NCBI GenBank assembly: GCA_009731425.1
Contig: AP018794.1
Coordinates: forward strand, 4,389,501-4,453,500
Direction of reading: 5' to 3'
Source of the DNA: Lachnospiraceae bacterium KM106-2
Lineage (GTDB): Bacteria > Bacillota > Clostridia > Lachnospirales > Lachnospiraceae
DNA length: 64,000 nucleotides
The notes beneath the pieces are model-generated. The model worked only from the letters and a program-made list of their open reading frames with translations. It was not told the DNA's origin and did no database searches. Below, piece after piece: positions 28,233-36,454 of this stretch (positions within the stretch are counted from its first letter, which is position 1; each line of letters begins with the position of its first letter). The translations under genes and the position numbers were made by a program.

Positions 28233-28272
28233 AAAGGTGATTCCGTTCAATGAATGGAATCACCTTTTTGCG
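28233..28272. terminator. Bidirectional terminator between the ABC operon and upp
   Basis: AAAGGTGATTCC (28233-28244) pairs with GGAATCACCTTT (28256-28267), with T-runs on both strands. A second inverted repeat, CGTTTTTT/AAAAAACG, lies at 28271-28295 and may assist termination of upp. Confidence 0.85.
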
Positions 28273-28311
28273 TTTTTTGCTCTGAATAAAAAACGTCTAT
28301 ATGTTTGTTGA

Positions 28312-28941
28312 TTATTTTGTTCCGTAAATTCTATCGCCAGCATCGCCAAGACCTGGAAGAATGTACCCTTTTTCATTTAATTTCTCATCTAATGCACCGA
28401 TATAGATATCAACATCTGGATGAGCTTCTTGAAGTTTCTTAACGCCTTCAGGAGCAGCGATTAAACATAAGAAGTGGATTTTCTTAATGTCACGATTCTT
28501 CAATAATTGAATGGCAGCGATTGCAGAACCACCTGTTGCAAGCATTGGATCAACTACATAGATTTCTCTTTCGGCAGCATCACTAGGAAGTTTGCAGAAG
28601 TATTCTACTGGTTCTAATGTTTCTTCATTTCTGTAAAGTCCAACGTGTCCAACTTTAGCATTTGGAATTAAGTTTAAAATACCATCAGCCATGTGAAGAC
28701 CTGCTCTTAAGATTGGTACGATACATAATTTCTTTCCAGCAATTTCTTTTGCAATTGTTTTTGTTAATGGAGTTTCAATTTCGATATCTTCAAGAGGAAG
28801 ATCTCTAGTTGCTTCATAACAGATTAACATTGCAACTTCGGAAACTAAGTCACGGAATTCTTTTGTAGACGTTGTTTTTACACGCATAATTCCGATTTTG
28901 TGCTGAATTAAAGGATGATCCATAACTGTAACTTTTGACAT
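28312..28941 (-). CDS. upp: Uracil phosphoribosyltransferase
   Basis: 209 residues. Salvages uracil to UMP with PRPP in the cytoplasm. The PRPP loop is 'YVVDPMLATGGSAIAAI', with 'CIVPILRAGLHMADGIL' and the C-terminal uracil-binding part 'KGYILPGLGDAGDRIYGT'. It starts MSKVTVMDHPLIQHKI as in typical Upp, with a GGAGGTAT site in antisense order just upstream. It is a single-gene unit transcribed against its left neighbour. Confidence 0.97.
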   Translation of the reverse strand: MSKVTVMDHPLIQHKIGIMRVKTTSTKEFRDLVSEVAMLICYEATRDLPLEDIEIETPLTKTIAKEIAGKKLCIVPILRAGLHMADGILNLIPNAKVGHVGLYRNEETLEPVEYFCKLPSDAAEREIYVVDPMLATGGSAIAAIQLLKNRDIKKIHFLCLIAAPEGVKKLQEAHPDVDIYIGALDEKLNEKGYILPGLGDAGDRIYGTK

Positions 28942-29138
28942 ATTATACCTCCAAAATTTCCCGTATGATTTTGTTGAGTAGAATTATTATATAAAAATCC
29001 TCTAAATTTTATTATATCATTGTTCAAGTGAGATGAAAAGGATTATTCTTCAATTTTATGCTGAAACTGTAAAAAAGATAGATTTTAGGAACTTTATATG
29101 ATAAAATAGAAAATAATGTAAAATAAGGAGACAATAAA

Positions 29139-31901
29139 TTGATAAATTGGAATGAAGCAATAACCATATTTCCGGTTCTCTATTTAGATAGGGCAGGTAA
29201 TATCGTTAAGGCCAACGATTTAGCTAAAAGAGTATTTTTTAGTGACGTTGAAGAAAAACGTTATGACAAATTACTAAAAAATAAGGAGTTGATCGAATTC
29301 ATCAAGAAACATCGTCAGGGAGAAAAGGTACATTCTAAAGATCTACTTCATGGGGAAAAAGCAAAATCTTCTTATGAGTGGTATTATGCGGAAATGATGC
29401 CTGAAACTGAGGATGGAAGAGAAGGAGATATTCTGTTCATAAAAGATGTTACAGAATCTTATCATGCTCAGACATTTCTTGAGTCTACGATGCAAGTGAC
29501 AAAAGATATCATTTTATTTTTTAATCGGCATAATTACCTTACATACTGTTCGGCTCTAACAGCAGCTTATTTAGGATATGAAAGTCACGAGAAGGCAGAA
29601 GGAATGCCCTTTATGAAGCTAGAGGAAAAAGGAATAAGGAAAGAGATCCTTCTTGAGATTATGAATGCAGTGGAAAATAATAAAGAATTCTCGAAACAGG
29701 TAAAGCTAGAGTTCTACCAGGGAAAGCCATCTTTGTATCAGCTTGAAGCATATCAGATCCTTATTTCGGATGAAAAGTATGGTTATCTATTATATGCAAG
29801 AGATATGGCAGAAACAGAGAGTGACGTTGACCATTTAAAGATGAGCCAGCATATGGTAAATGAGATGATGGAATCAATTTCTCATGAACTGAGGACACCA
29901 TTGAATGCAGTATTAGGGTCGGCTGAGATCTTAAGCCTTGATCGTAATATTACAAAACATGGATTAATGCATTTACAGAATATTAAGCGTTCCAGTGCGG
30001 TTATTACTAATATTATCAATGGAATTTCCTGTTACCAACAGTTGGAGTCTGGAGAGGTGCCAGTAGAATATGATTTCTATGAAGAACTAGATCAGTTATT
30101 ATTATCCGTTCAGAATAAAATGAATCATCGGGAGATTGATTTTGATATGGAAGTCGACCCGGAGATACCTAAGACGATCATAGGGGTAAAAGGATACATA
30201 CAATTTATCTTACAACAGTTATTTTACTATATTACAGAGAATGAAGAAGTACATAAAGTTCATTTTTATATCAAACGGATCAACTTGGATATTGGTGCAA
30301 AGATAATCTATCAGATGGAATGTGATGCAACAGAGCATGGTGGATTAAAGTCGTGGTATGCATATCTATTGTGCAAACATCTAGTAGATAAAATGGGAGC
30401 AAGATTAAGATGCTGGCAGAATCAGAGTAATAATCTGTGCATTCAGCTCAGTTTGGATCTGAAGTCATCTAGTAATGGCCAGATCCTTGAGTATGCTAAG
30501 TTACAAGAACAGAAAATACAGGTATTATCTCAAGATAATCTTTTTGTAAAAAGGATTCATCGAATAGCGAAAAGACTAGGTGTTAAGTGTGTTACGAGTG
30601 ATGATCAAGATTCGGAGAGCTATACACATGTGCTGATCGATGAACAGGAATTTCAACTGAGAGAATATAAGGAACATAAAATTCTTAAAGGACGGAAGAT
30701 ATTATTTGTCAAGGATCTCAAGCTTACCAATGGTTACGAGAGATACGTGGATGATATTTTATATGCACCCGTTTACGAATATAAACTGGCGAATATTTTG
30801 TTAAGGGAAAGAACGGTAAAGCAGAGACAGCAGATAAAATCAGATTTGATGTTTCGTACTCAGAATGTACGTCTTTTAGTCGTTGATGACAGTGAAGTGA
30901 ACCGTATGATCACAACACATATGTTAAGTCAATTTCAGATACAGTGTGATGAGGCGGAAAGCGGATATGAAGCGATCAATCTGATACGAAAGAATCAATA
31001 TGATATGGTTTTGTTAGATTATCTCATGCCTGATTTTGATGGAAAGCAGACACTCAGATATATCCGTGCGAATATTACCGGAGGCAGTGAATTAGTAGTA
31101 ATTATGCTATCGGCTAATATGGTTTCTGAGACAAAAGGAATGTTACTTGGAATTCATGCTAATGATGTCCTTAGTAAGCCACTCGAATTAGAGTCTTTAT
31201 CCGATATTTTGATCAAATGGTTACCAAAGGATAAGATATTTTTTGAAAATCAGGATGAGAAACAAGTGGTGAAGCAAGAAGATAACATCCTAAATTTGCT
31301 CAAAGAGATTGATGAACTTGATGTAAATCAAGGAGTACAAAATGTATTGAATCATGTGGAAGAGTACGTGATCATTTTGAAAATGAGTGCAAAGAATATT
31401 CAAGAACAATTAACTAAGATGCAGATCCTTTACGAACAGCAGCAATATGAAAAGATGCAACTTCATTATCATAGTCTGAAAGGAATCTTTATTAACATTG
31501 GTGCAAAGGATTTAGTAAGAATGAGCCAAGAGGGAGAGACCTATGCAAAAGAGGGAGAAACCGAATCGATTCTGTATTCCTATGAATCTTATGTATTTCG
31601 AATTAAACGATTTTACAGTAAGTTAATGATGAAGTTAGCAATGATCAAAGCTTGTAATGAGGATGAGACAGAAAATAAGAAATTGATCGATCAAGAGCGA
31701 ATGAAAGAGTTAAAAACAAACCTGAAAGACTCTTTAAAACGATATGAGTATAAGGAAATATTGAAGAATCTAAATGAGATGATGCCAATGGTTAAAAAAG
31801 GGGAAAAAGATAGTTGGTATAAGCTAAAACAGTTCGTATATGATTTTGATTACGAAGAAGCAGCAAGATTGTTAGAACTCATAGACAGAGGAGAAGCCTA
31901 G
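29139..31901 (+). CDS. Hybrid sensor kinase-like protein with receiver and Hpt domains, degenerate ATPase
   Basis: 920 residues, TTG start after AAGGAG. Order: two PAS-like modules (1-230), HisKA with 'ESISHELRTPLNAVLGSAEI' (about 245-310), a HATPase-sized region (about 310-450), a pseudo-receiver-sized region, a receiver (about 575-695; VVDDSE, phospho-Asp in VLLDYLMPDFDG, SKPLE), and an Hpt-like domain with YHSLKG. No membrane helix is seen. The ATPase region lacks a recognisable N-box Asn and the DxGxG and GxG boxes, so it may not autophosphorylate and could act as a phosphorelay acceptor/donor. It is flanked by its own AT-rich upstream region and stands alone. Confidence 0.8.
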   Translation: MINWNEAITIFPVLYLDRAGNIVKANDLAKRVFFSDVEEKRYDKLLKNKELIEFIKKHRQGEKVHSKDLLHGEKAKSSYEWYYAEMMPETEDGREGDILFIKDVTESYHAQTFLESTMQVTKDIILFFNRHNYLTYCSALTAAYLGYESHEKAEGMPFMKLEEKGIRKEILLEIMNAVENNKEFSKQVKLEFYQGKPSLYQLEAYQILISDEKYGYLLYARDMAETESDVDHLKMSQHMVNEMMESISHELRTPLNAVLGSAEILSLDRNITKHGLMHLQNIKRSSAVITNIINGISCYQQLESGEVPVEYDFYEELDQLLLSVQNKMNHREIDFDMEVDPEIPKTIIGVKGYIQFILQQLFYYITENEEVHKVHFYIKRINLDIGAKIIYQMECDATEHGGLKSWYAYLLCKHLVDKMGARLRCWQNQSNNLCIQLSLDLKSSSNGQILEYAKLQEQKIQVLSQDNLFVKRIHRIAKRLGVKCVTSDDQDSESYTHVLIDEQEFQLREYKEHKILKGRKILFVKDLKLTNGYERYVDDILYAPVYEYKLANILLRERTVKQRQQIKSDLMFRTQNVRLLVVDDSEVNRMITTHMLSQFQIQCDEAESGYEAINLIRKNQYDMVLLDYLMPDFDGKQTLRYIRANITGGSELVVIMLSANMVSETKGMLLGIHANDVLSKPLELESLSDILIKWLPKDKIFFENQDEKQVVKQEDNILNLLKEIDELDVNQGVQNVLNHVEEYVIILKMSAKNIQEQLTKMQILYEQQQYEKMQLHYHSLKGIFINIGAKDLVRMSQEGETYAKEGETESILYSYESYVFRIKRFYSKLMMKLAMIKACNEDETENKKLIDQERMKELKTNLKDSLKRYEYKEILKNLNEMMPMVKKGEKDSWYKLKQFVYDFDYEEAARLLELIDRGEA

Positions 31902-32139
31902 TACGGGGGACATACTAGGCTTTATTTATGAAAAAAATATCTTATCAACTAATTATGAATTGCTTTTGTTTCTATGCTTTTATGATAATGGACATATATG
32001 AGTATAGTGTGGACAAATTGTGAACAGTATATGAATTTTTTTCTTTGTAATTGTTTCCGAATTAATTTCTCATAATATAATGTAGTATAGTAAGTATGAG
32101 GACTCGTTTGCAATCTAAGCAAAGGAGAAGGTGAAAGCT

Positions 32140-32619
32140 ATGGCAAGTGTATTTAAAAAATTAATTAGCAAAGAACTCGGTGAGCCAAGTTATGATAAAT
32201 ATTTTTTCTCTTATCAAAAACGATTTGAAGAACAGAATGGAGAGTCGGGAAAGCTTGATAACAAAGAAGTATATGACGATATCTATAGTAAGTTAAAAGA
32301 TAAAGACATCACAGATTTACACCACATGTTAGACCGATTGTCGGATGCAATGTATGCTGCGGTAAGAATTAGTAAAAATTATTCATTTGAATTTTTCTTT
32401 TACTTAGCTGCTATAGTTTTTCTTATAGTACAGGGAATCGCTCCGATTATCCTGCTTCCAAGTATTGCTGTGATGACCATCTGTTTTCTATATAAGACTT
32501 ATGAGTATATCGTAAATCAGTATTGTTTCATTGATGCTCATATCGTATTGATCTATAAGACGGTGTTGGATCGACTGATATTAAAATATAATATTGACAA
32601 AGCGAAATCTATAGAGTAA
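32140..32619 (+). CDS. Unknown membrane protein with two helices
   Basis: 159 residues. The first 90 are soluble and charged; residues about 85-130 hold two hydrophobic helices ('FEFFFYLAAIVFLIVQGIA' and 'IILLPSIAVMTICFLY'), and a short C-terminal helix follows. I do not recognise a family. The ATG at 32140 and the GTG at 32131 compete; AAAGGAGAAGG sits 3-12 bases upstream of the two. A possible -10 TATAAT lies at 32076. It precedes the M18 peptidase by only 22 bases and may share its transcript. Confidence 0.6.
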   Translation: MASVFKKLISKELGEPSYDKYFFSYQKRFEEQNGESGKLDNKEVYDDIYSKLKDKDITDLHHMLDRLSDAMYAAVRISKNYSFEFFFYLAAIVFLIVQGIAPIILLPSIAVMTICFLYKTYEYIVNQYCFIDAHIVLIYKTVLDRLILKYNIDKAKSIE

Positions 32620-32641
32620 AACAGAAAGGTATAAACGAAGG

Positions 32642-33943
32642 ATGGTAGATAAAATGAACAAAATGACAACACAATTAATGGAGTTATTAGAAGCTTCGGT
32701 ATCTCCTTTTCATGCTGTAGAAGCATCCAAGGAAAGATTAAGAGAAGCAGGTTTTAAAGAATTACACATCAGCGAATGTTTTAATCTTGAGAAGAAACAA
32801 GGTTACTTCGTAGATTTATATGGATCAAGCTTGATGGCATTTCGTGTCAATGAAGCATTCGAGATCGGAGATCCTTTCCGTGTTGCAGCTGCACATACGG
32901 ATTTCCCAAACTTAAGAATTAAATTTAATCCAGATATGGTGGAAGGAAAATATCGCAAGTTAAATGTAGAGGTTTATGGGGGAATGATCTTAAATACTTG
33001 GTTAGATCGTCCGTTATCCATTGCAGGACGTGTCTCTTTACGATCAGATAATATTTTTCGCCCAGAAGTCCGTCTTGTTGATTTTAAGAAACCAGTACTT
33101 ACAATACCAAACCTTGCAATCCATCTCGATCGTGAAATCAATAAAGGAAAAGAATTAAATCGCCAGATCGATATGGCACCGCTTGCTGGAATGATTAAGG
33201 GACAGTTAGAAGAAAAAGATTCCTTCTTAACTATTTTAGCAGAAGAAATGGGCGTTGCAAAAGAGGATATTTTAGACTTCGAATTAGGTGTTTATAATGT
33301 GGAGAAACCTTGCCTGACTGGTTTTAAAGAAGAGTTCTTATCCAGCCCTAGATTAGATAATATTACAAGTGTAAATGCTTGCTTAGAAGGAATTACAGCA
33401 GGAGAACGTGTAAAGGGCATCGACGTGATCTGTCTATATGATCATGAGGAGATAGGCAGCAGAAGTAAGAAAGGTGCAGCAAGTAATCTTCTTGCAACTT
33501 TACTTGAGAAGATTTATAGAGCTCTTGGAGGTACAAAAGAGCAGTATGTGAATGCAATGTTAGAGAGCTTTGGCTTATCTGTTGATGTTGCACATGGTAT
33601 TCATCCAAATCATCCAGAAAAAATGGATGTAACAAATAAAGTTTACTTAAATGAAGGGGTTGCCATTAAAAATGCAAGTTCACAGTCTTATGCCAGTGAT
33701 TGTGAAATGAATGGTGTCATTACGGCCCTTTGTAAGAAATATAAAGTTCAATATCAGAATTTCTATAATCGTTCGGATGCATCAAGCGGCGGAACGCTTG
33801 GAGCAATTGCAAATGCAAACTTACCAATGAGAATTCAAGATATTGGTGTACCATTACTTGCAATGCATTCTGCACGTGAGGTAATGGGGATTCAAGATCA
33901 AGAAGCACTGAATGCATTATTAACTGGATTTTTCACGGAATAG
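32642..33943 (+). CDS. apeB: M18 family aminopeptidase
   Basis: 433 residues, a cytoplasmic dinuclear-zinc aminopeptidase of the M18 family. Metal-binding landmarks are in order: AAHTDFPNLRIK (first His/Asp), SPRLDNITS (bridging Asp), LYDHEEIGSRSKKGA (Glu pair), and AMHSAREV near the C-terminus. Members release N-terminal, often acidic, residues from peptides. The start could be 32642 or the nearby ATG at 32654. It stands between an unknown membrane protein and a CgeB-like gene. Confidence 0.92.
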   Translation: MVDKMNKMTTQLMELLEASVSPFHAVEASKERLREAGFKELHISECFNLEKKQGYFVDLYGSSLMAFRVNEAFEIGDPFRVAAAHTDFPNLRIKFNPDMVEGKYRKLNVEVYGGMILNTWLDRPLSIAGRVSLRSDNIFRPEVRLVDFKKPVLTIPNLAIHLDREINKGKELNRQIDMAPLAGMIKGQLEEKDSFLTILAEEMGVAKEDILDFELGVYNVEKPCLTGFKEEFLSSPRLDNITSVNACLEGITAGERVKGIDVICLYDHEEIGSRSKKGAASNLLATLLEKIYRALGGTKEQYVNAMLESFGLSVDVAHGIHPNHPEKMDVTNKVYLNEGVAIKNASSQSYASDCEMNGVITALCKKYKVQYQNFYNRSDASSGGTLGAIANANLPMRIQDIGVPLLAMHSAREVMGIQDQEALNALLTGFFTE

Positions 33944-33978
33944 AGAGAAGACAATACAAGGAAAGACTGGACGTACGA

Positions 33979-35163
33979 ATGAAAATAACACATTTGATAT
34001 TCTTTACCGGGGGGGTAGAGACACTTGATTATTTCTCAGTACAATTAGCCAATGCATTTCAGAAGATTGGCTATCATATCTTATGTTTTGATCTACGAAA
34101 AGAAAAGGAGTCTATGGATCAATTCGTTTCCTTTATGGAATTTGGTCATACAGCTGTGATTTCGTTCAATTATACCGGAATCAGCGGAGAACAGATCTTC
34201 GAGGATGAAAATGAAAATTACTTATGGGACAAGCTATCCATTCCATTTTATAATATTGTAGTGGATCACCCTTTTTATTATCCAAAGCTATTGAGCCATT
34301 TACCAAAGCGATATGCGCAATTTAGTATTGATAAAGATCATGAGAATTATATGAAACGTTTTTATCCGGAAGTAATAGATGGAGGTTTCCTTCCTCTTGG
34401 AGGAACCCATTATCCGGGATCACACATACCATATGAAGACCGTGATATCGATGTTATGTTTGCGGGAAATTATACACCACCAGCGAAGTTTAACAAATTT
34501 ATTGATCGTTTAGATGATGAGTATGCTGCGTTTTATCAAGATATTATTAAAGATCTGATCGCTCATCCAGATACTTCAATGGAAAAAGCATTTGAAGGTC
34601 ATCTAAAGAAGGAGATTCCAAAGATTAAGGATCAGGAGCTTCGTGATACGATGGCAAATATGACGTTTATTGATCTATACGTAAGATTTTATTTTAGAGG
34701 GGAAGTTATTCGAACCTTGGCTGAGTCAGGAATCCATGTTCATACCTTTGGTGGAGACTACGATTACCTGGAATGTAAGAAGAGAGAATATATTCATCCT
34801 CATGGTTCGGTTGATTCTGCTACCTGCTTATATCAGATGGGGCGTTCTAAAATATCGATCAACGTAATGCCTTGGTTTAAGGTGGGCGCTCATGACCGTA
34901 TCTTTAATACCATGTTAAATGGTGCTGTCTGTGTAACAGATGGAAGTGAGTATATCGATAGTCAGTTTACGGATGGAGAGGATATCTGTCTTTATTCTTT
35001 AAAGGAGATTAAGGAGCTGCCAGATAAGGTGAGAGACTTGCTTGCACATCCGGATAAGGCAGCTGCAATGACGTATAAGGCTTATGAAAAGGCAGAGAGA
35101 CTCCATACATGGGAGTGTCGTGCGAAACAGCTTCATGAAGTATTAAAAATAGAGATTATTTAA
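33979..35163 (+). CDS. CgeB-like glycosyltransferase family protein
   Basis: 394 residues. The N-terminal half resembles the DUF3880-type domain and the C-terminal half the glycosyl-transferase fold of the spore maturation protein CgeB ('GRSKISINVMPWFKVGAHDR', MLNGAVCVTDGSEYI, DGEDICLYSL). Members are thought to glycosylate surface or spore components, but the acceptor is not known. No signal peptide. It follows the peptidase by 35 bases and precedes a polysaccharide deacetylase, a pairing that suits spore or envelope glycans. Confidence 0.75.
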   Translation: MKITHLIFFTGGVETLDYFSVQLANAFQKIGYHILCFDLRKEKESMDQFVSFMEFGHTAVISFNYTGISGEQIFEDENENYLWDKLSIPFYNIVVDHPFYYPKLLSHLPKRYAQFSIDKDHENYMKRFYPEVIDGGFLPLGGTHYPGSHIPYEDRDIDVMFAGNYTPPAKFNKFIDRLDDEYAAFYQDIIKDLIAHPDTSMEKAFEGHLKKEIPKIKDQELRDTMANMTFIDLYVRFYFRGEVIRTLAESGIHVHTFGGDYDYLECKKREYIHPHGSVDSATCLYQMGRSKISINVMPWFKVGAHDRIFNTMLNGAVCVTDGSEYIDSQFTDGEDICLYSLKEIKELPDKVRDLLAHPDKAAAMTYKAYEKAERLHTWECRAKQLHEVLKIEII

Positions 35164-35241
35164 GCAGGAGAAGAGCTTGCTGGAATACAAAGGATGACAG
35201 GACAATATAATATAACAAGTTCAATACATATAGGTGTTGGT

Positions 35242-36021
35242 ATGAAACTAGAAGAACAGAAAGAAGAGTTAGCCACATTTATTAAGGTTGGTCTCATTGT
35301 ATTATGTTGTTTTGTTATCTTTGGTCTTGGAATGACATATGTTCCGACCGCAGTTCCAGCAAGCTCTAATTCGTCGAAAGATCTGCCTATTTATTGTGTC
35401 GATACAAATGAGAAGAAGGTCTCCATTACTTTTGATGCTGCATGGGGAAATGAAGATCTTCCCAAGATTTTAGAATGTTTAAAGAAGTACGATGTCAAGG
35501 CGACATTTTTTATGACCGGTGGTTGGATAGAAAAGTTTCCCGATGATGTAAAGGCAATAGCTGCAGCAGGTCATGACATGGGAAATCATTCTGAAAATCA
35601 TAAGCATATGAGTGCACTTAGCAGTGCTGAATGCGTCACAGAGATCATGAAAGCGCATGACCGGGTGAAGCAGTTGACAGGAAAAGATATGATCTTATTC
35701 CGTGCACCATATGGAGACTATAATAATACGGTTGTAAAAGCAGCAAGGTCTAGCAACTATCACACGATCCAATGGGATGTGGATAGTCTTGATTGGAAAG
35801 ATTATGGCGTGGAATCGATTATTAATAAGGTGACAAATCATAAGCATTTAGGAAACGGTTCCATTATCTTAATGCATAATGGAGCAAAGTACACATTAGA
35901 AGCGTTACCTGGTGTGATCGAAGGATTGCAGAAGAAGGGGTACCAGATTGTGCCAGTCAGCCAATTGATCTATAAAGATAATTATGAAATGGATGTAGAG
36001 GGAAGACAGCATAAGAAATAG
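35242..36021 (+). CDS. Polysaccharide deacetylase, PdaB-like
   Basis: About 259 residues: a short cytoplasmic start, one membrane anchor ('FIKVGLIVLCCFVIFGLGM') and an outward NodB deacetylase domain. Motifs: 'VSITFDAAWGNEDLPKIL' (FDAAWGNED in place of TFDDG, as in the sporulation deacetylase PdaB), 'GNHSENHKHMS' (metal His pair), RAPYGDYN and ILMHNG. Likely removes acetyl groups from peptidoglycan or a spore-wall glycan. The start is uncertain: the ATG at 35242 has a weak AGGTG site, and the ATG at 35194 has none at the right distance. Confidence 0.85.
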   Translation: MKLEEQKEELATFIKVGLIVLCCFVIFGLGMTYVPTAVPASSNSSKDLPIYCVDTNEKKVSITFDAAWGNEDLPKILECLKKYDVKATFFMTGGWIEKFPDDVKAIAAAGHDMGNHSENHKHMSALSSAECVTEIMKAHDRVKQLTGKDMILFRAPYGDYNNTVVKAARSSNYHTIQWDVDSLDWKDYGVESIINKVTNHKHLGNGSIILMHNGAKYTLEALPGVIEGLQKKGYQIVPVSQLIYKDNYEMDVEGRQHKK

Positions 36022-36028
36022 GAGAGTA

Positions 36029-36050
36029 GGCACGGTATTTTAGCCGTGTC
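36029..36050 (+). terminator. Probable terminator after the deacetylase gene
   Basis: A GCACGG arm pairs with CCGTGT across a short AT loop, and TATTTTCTATT follows. The T-run is interrupted, so efficiency is doubtful. Confidence 0.5.
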
Positions 36051-36109
36051 TATTTTCTATTACAGTAAAGTACTCCAAACTCTTTTTTATAGAAATTAGA
36101 AAACAGTAT

Positions 36110-36138
36110 TTGACATTAGATAACAGGAGTGCTATGAT
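36110..36138 (+). promoter_or_regulatory. Promoter of the leader-peptide/AspRS unit
   Basis: TTGACA (36110-36115), exactly 17 bases, TATGAT (36133-36138). Transcription should begin near 36145, just before the ribosome binding site of the leader peptide. Confidence 0.85.
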
Positions 36139-36167
36139 ATGACAAAATAAAAGGCAGGTAATCCAAT

Positions 36168-36215
36168 ATGTTAAACGTACAGTGGAATAAACTGAATAGG
36201 GACGACGATTGCTAG
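36168..36215 (+). CDS. Regulatory leader peptide MLNVQWNKLNRDDDC
   Basis: A 15-codon ORF preceded by AAGGCAGG (36151-36158) nine bases before its ATG. The encoded peptide has three Asn codons (36174, 36186, 36195) and three consecutive Asp codons (36201-36209) just before Cys and the stop (36213). Three Asn plus three Asp in 15 codons directly upstream of a terminator and an aspartyl-tRNA synthetase gene is the classic form of ribosome-mediated attenuation, where scarcity of charged tRNA stalls the leader ribosome. No known peptide family; the role is inferred from composition and position. Confidence 0.8.
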   Translation: MLNVQWNKLNRDDDC

Positions 36216-36340
36216 CGCTTATAGCTGTGTAGAAAACATAGGTACAAGCGCTATTGGTGTTGTACCTATGTGGAGATAGAATTAATAAGAGAACCACATG
36301 AGGTAAAGTTATATTTACTTTTTGTGGTTCTCTTTTTTTA
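36213..36340 (+). promoter_or_regulatory. Transcription attenuator of the archaeal-type AspRS gene
   Basis: Five segments with alternative pairings. Segment 1 (36213-36220, starting at the leader stop codon) pairs with 36246-36253. Segment 2 (36236-36247) pairs perfectly over 12 bases with segment 3 (36260-36271). The tail of segment 3 (36268-36273, ATGTGG) can pair with 36294-36299 (CCACAT), the start of the terminator. The terminator stem is 36288-36298 with 36323-36333, followed by seven T. Model: a ribosome stalled at Asn or the first Asp codon leaves segment 1 free, 1:2 and 3:4 form, and transcription continues; a ribosome reaching the stop codon masks segment 1, 2:3 forms and the terminator folds. 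Stems 1:2 and 2:3 could also coexist as a pseudoknot. It has no T-box sequence. Confidence 0.75.
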
Positions 36341-36454
36341 CGCGAAAAACGAGCCAAAGTAACTTTTAGAAAGGTCGTGATACTATGTGGCATAAAGACG
36401 ATGTCCGAATGGATTCCCATTTCTACTCAAATTAAAATTAAAGGAGAGAAGAAA

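Noticed and set aside
36120..36340. Considered a T-box for the AspRS leader at 36455
   Set aside because: No TGGTACCGCG-type T-box sequence and no stem I; the leader-peptide explanation fits better.
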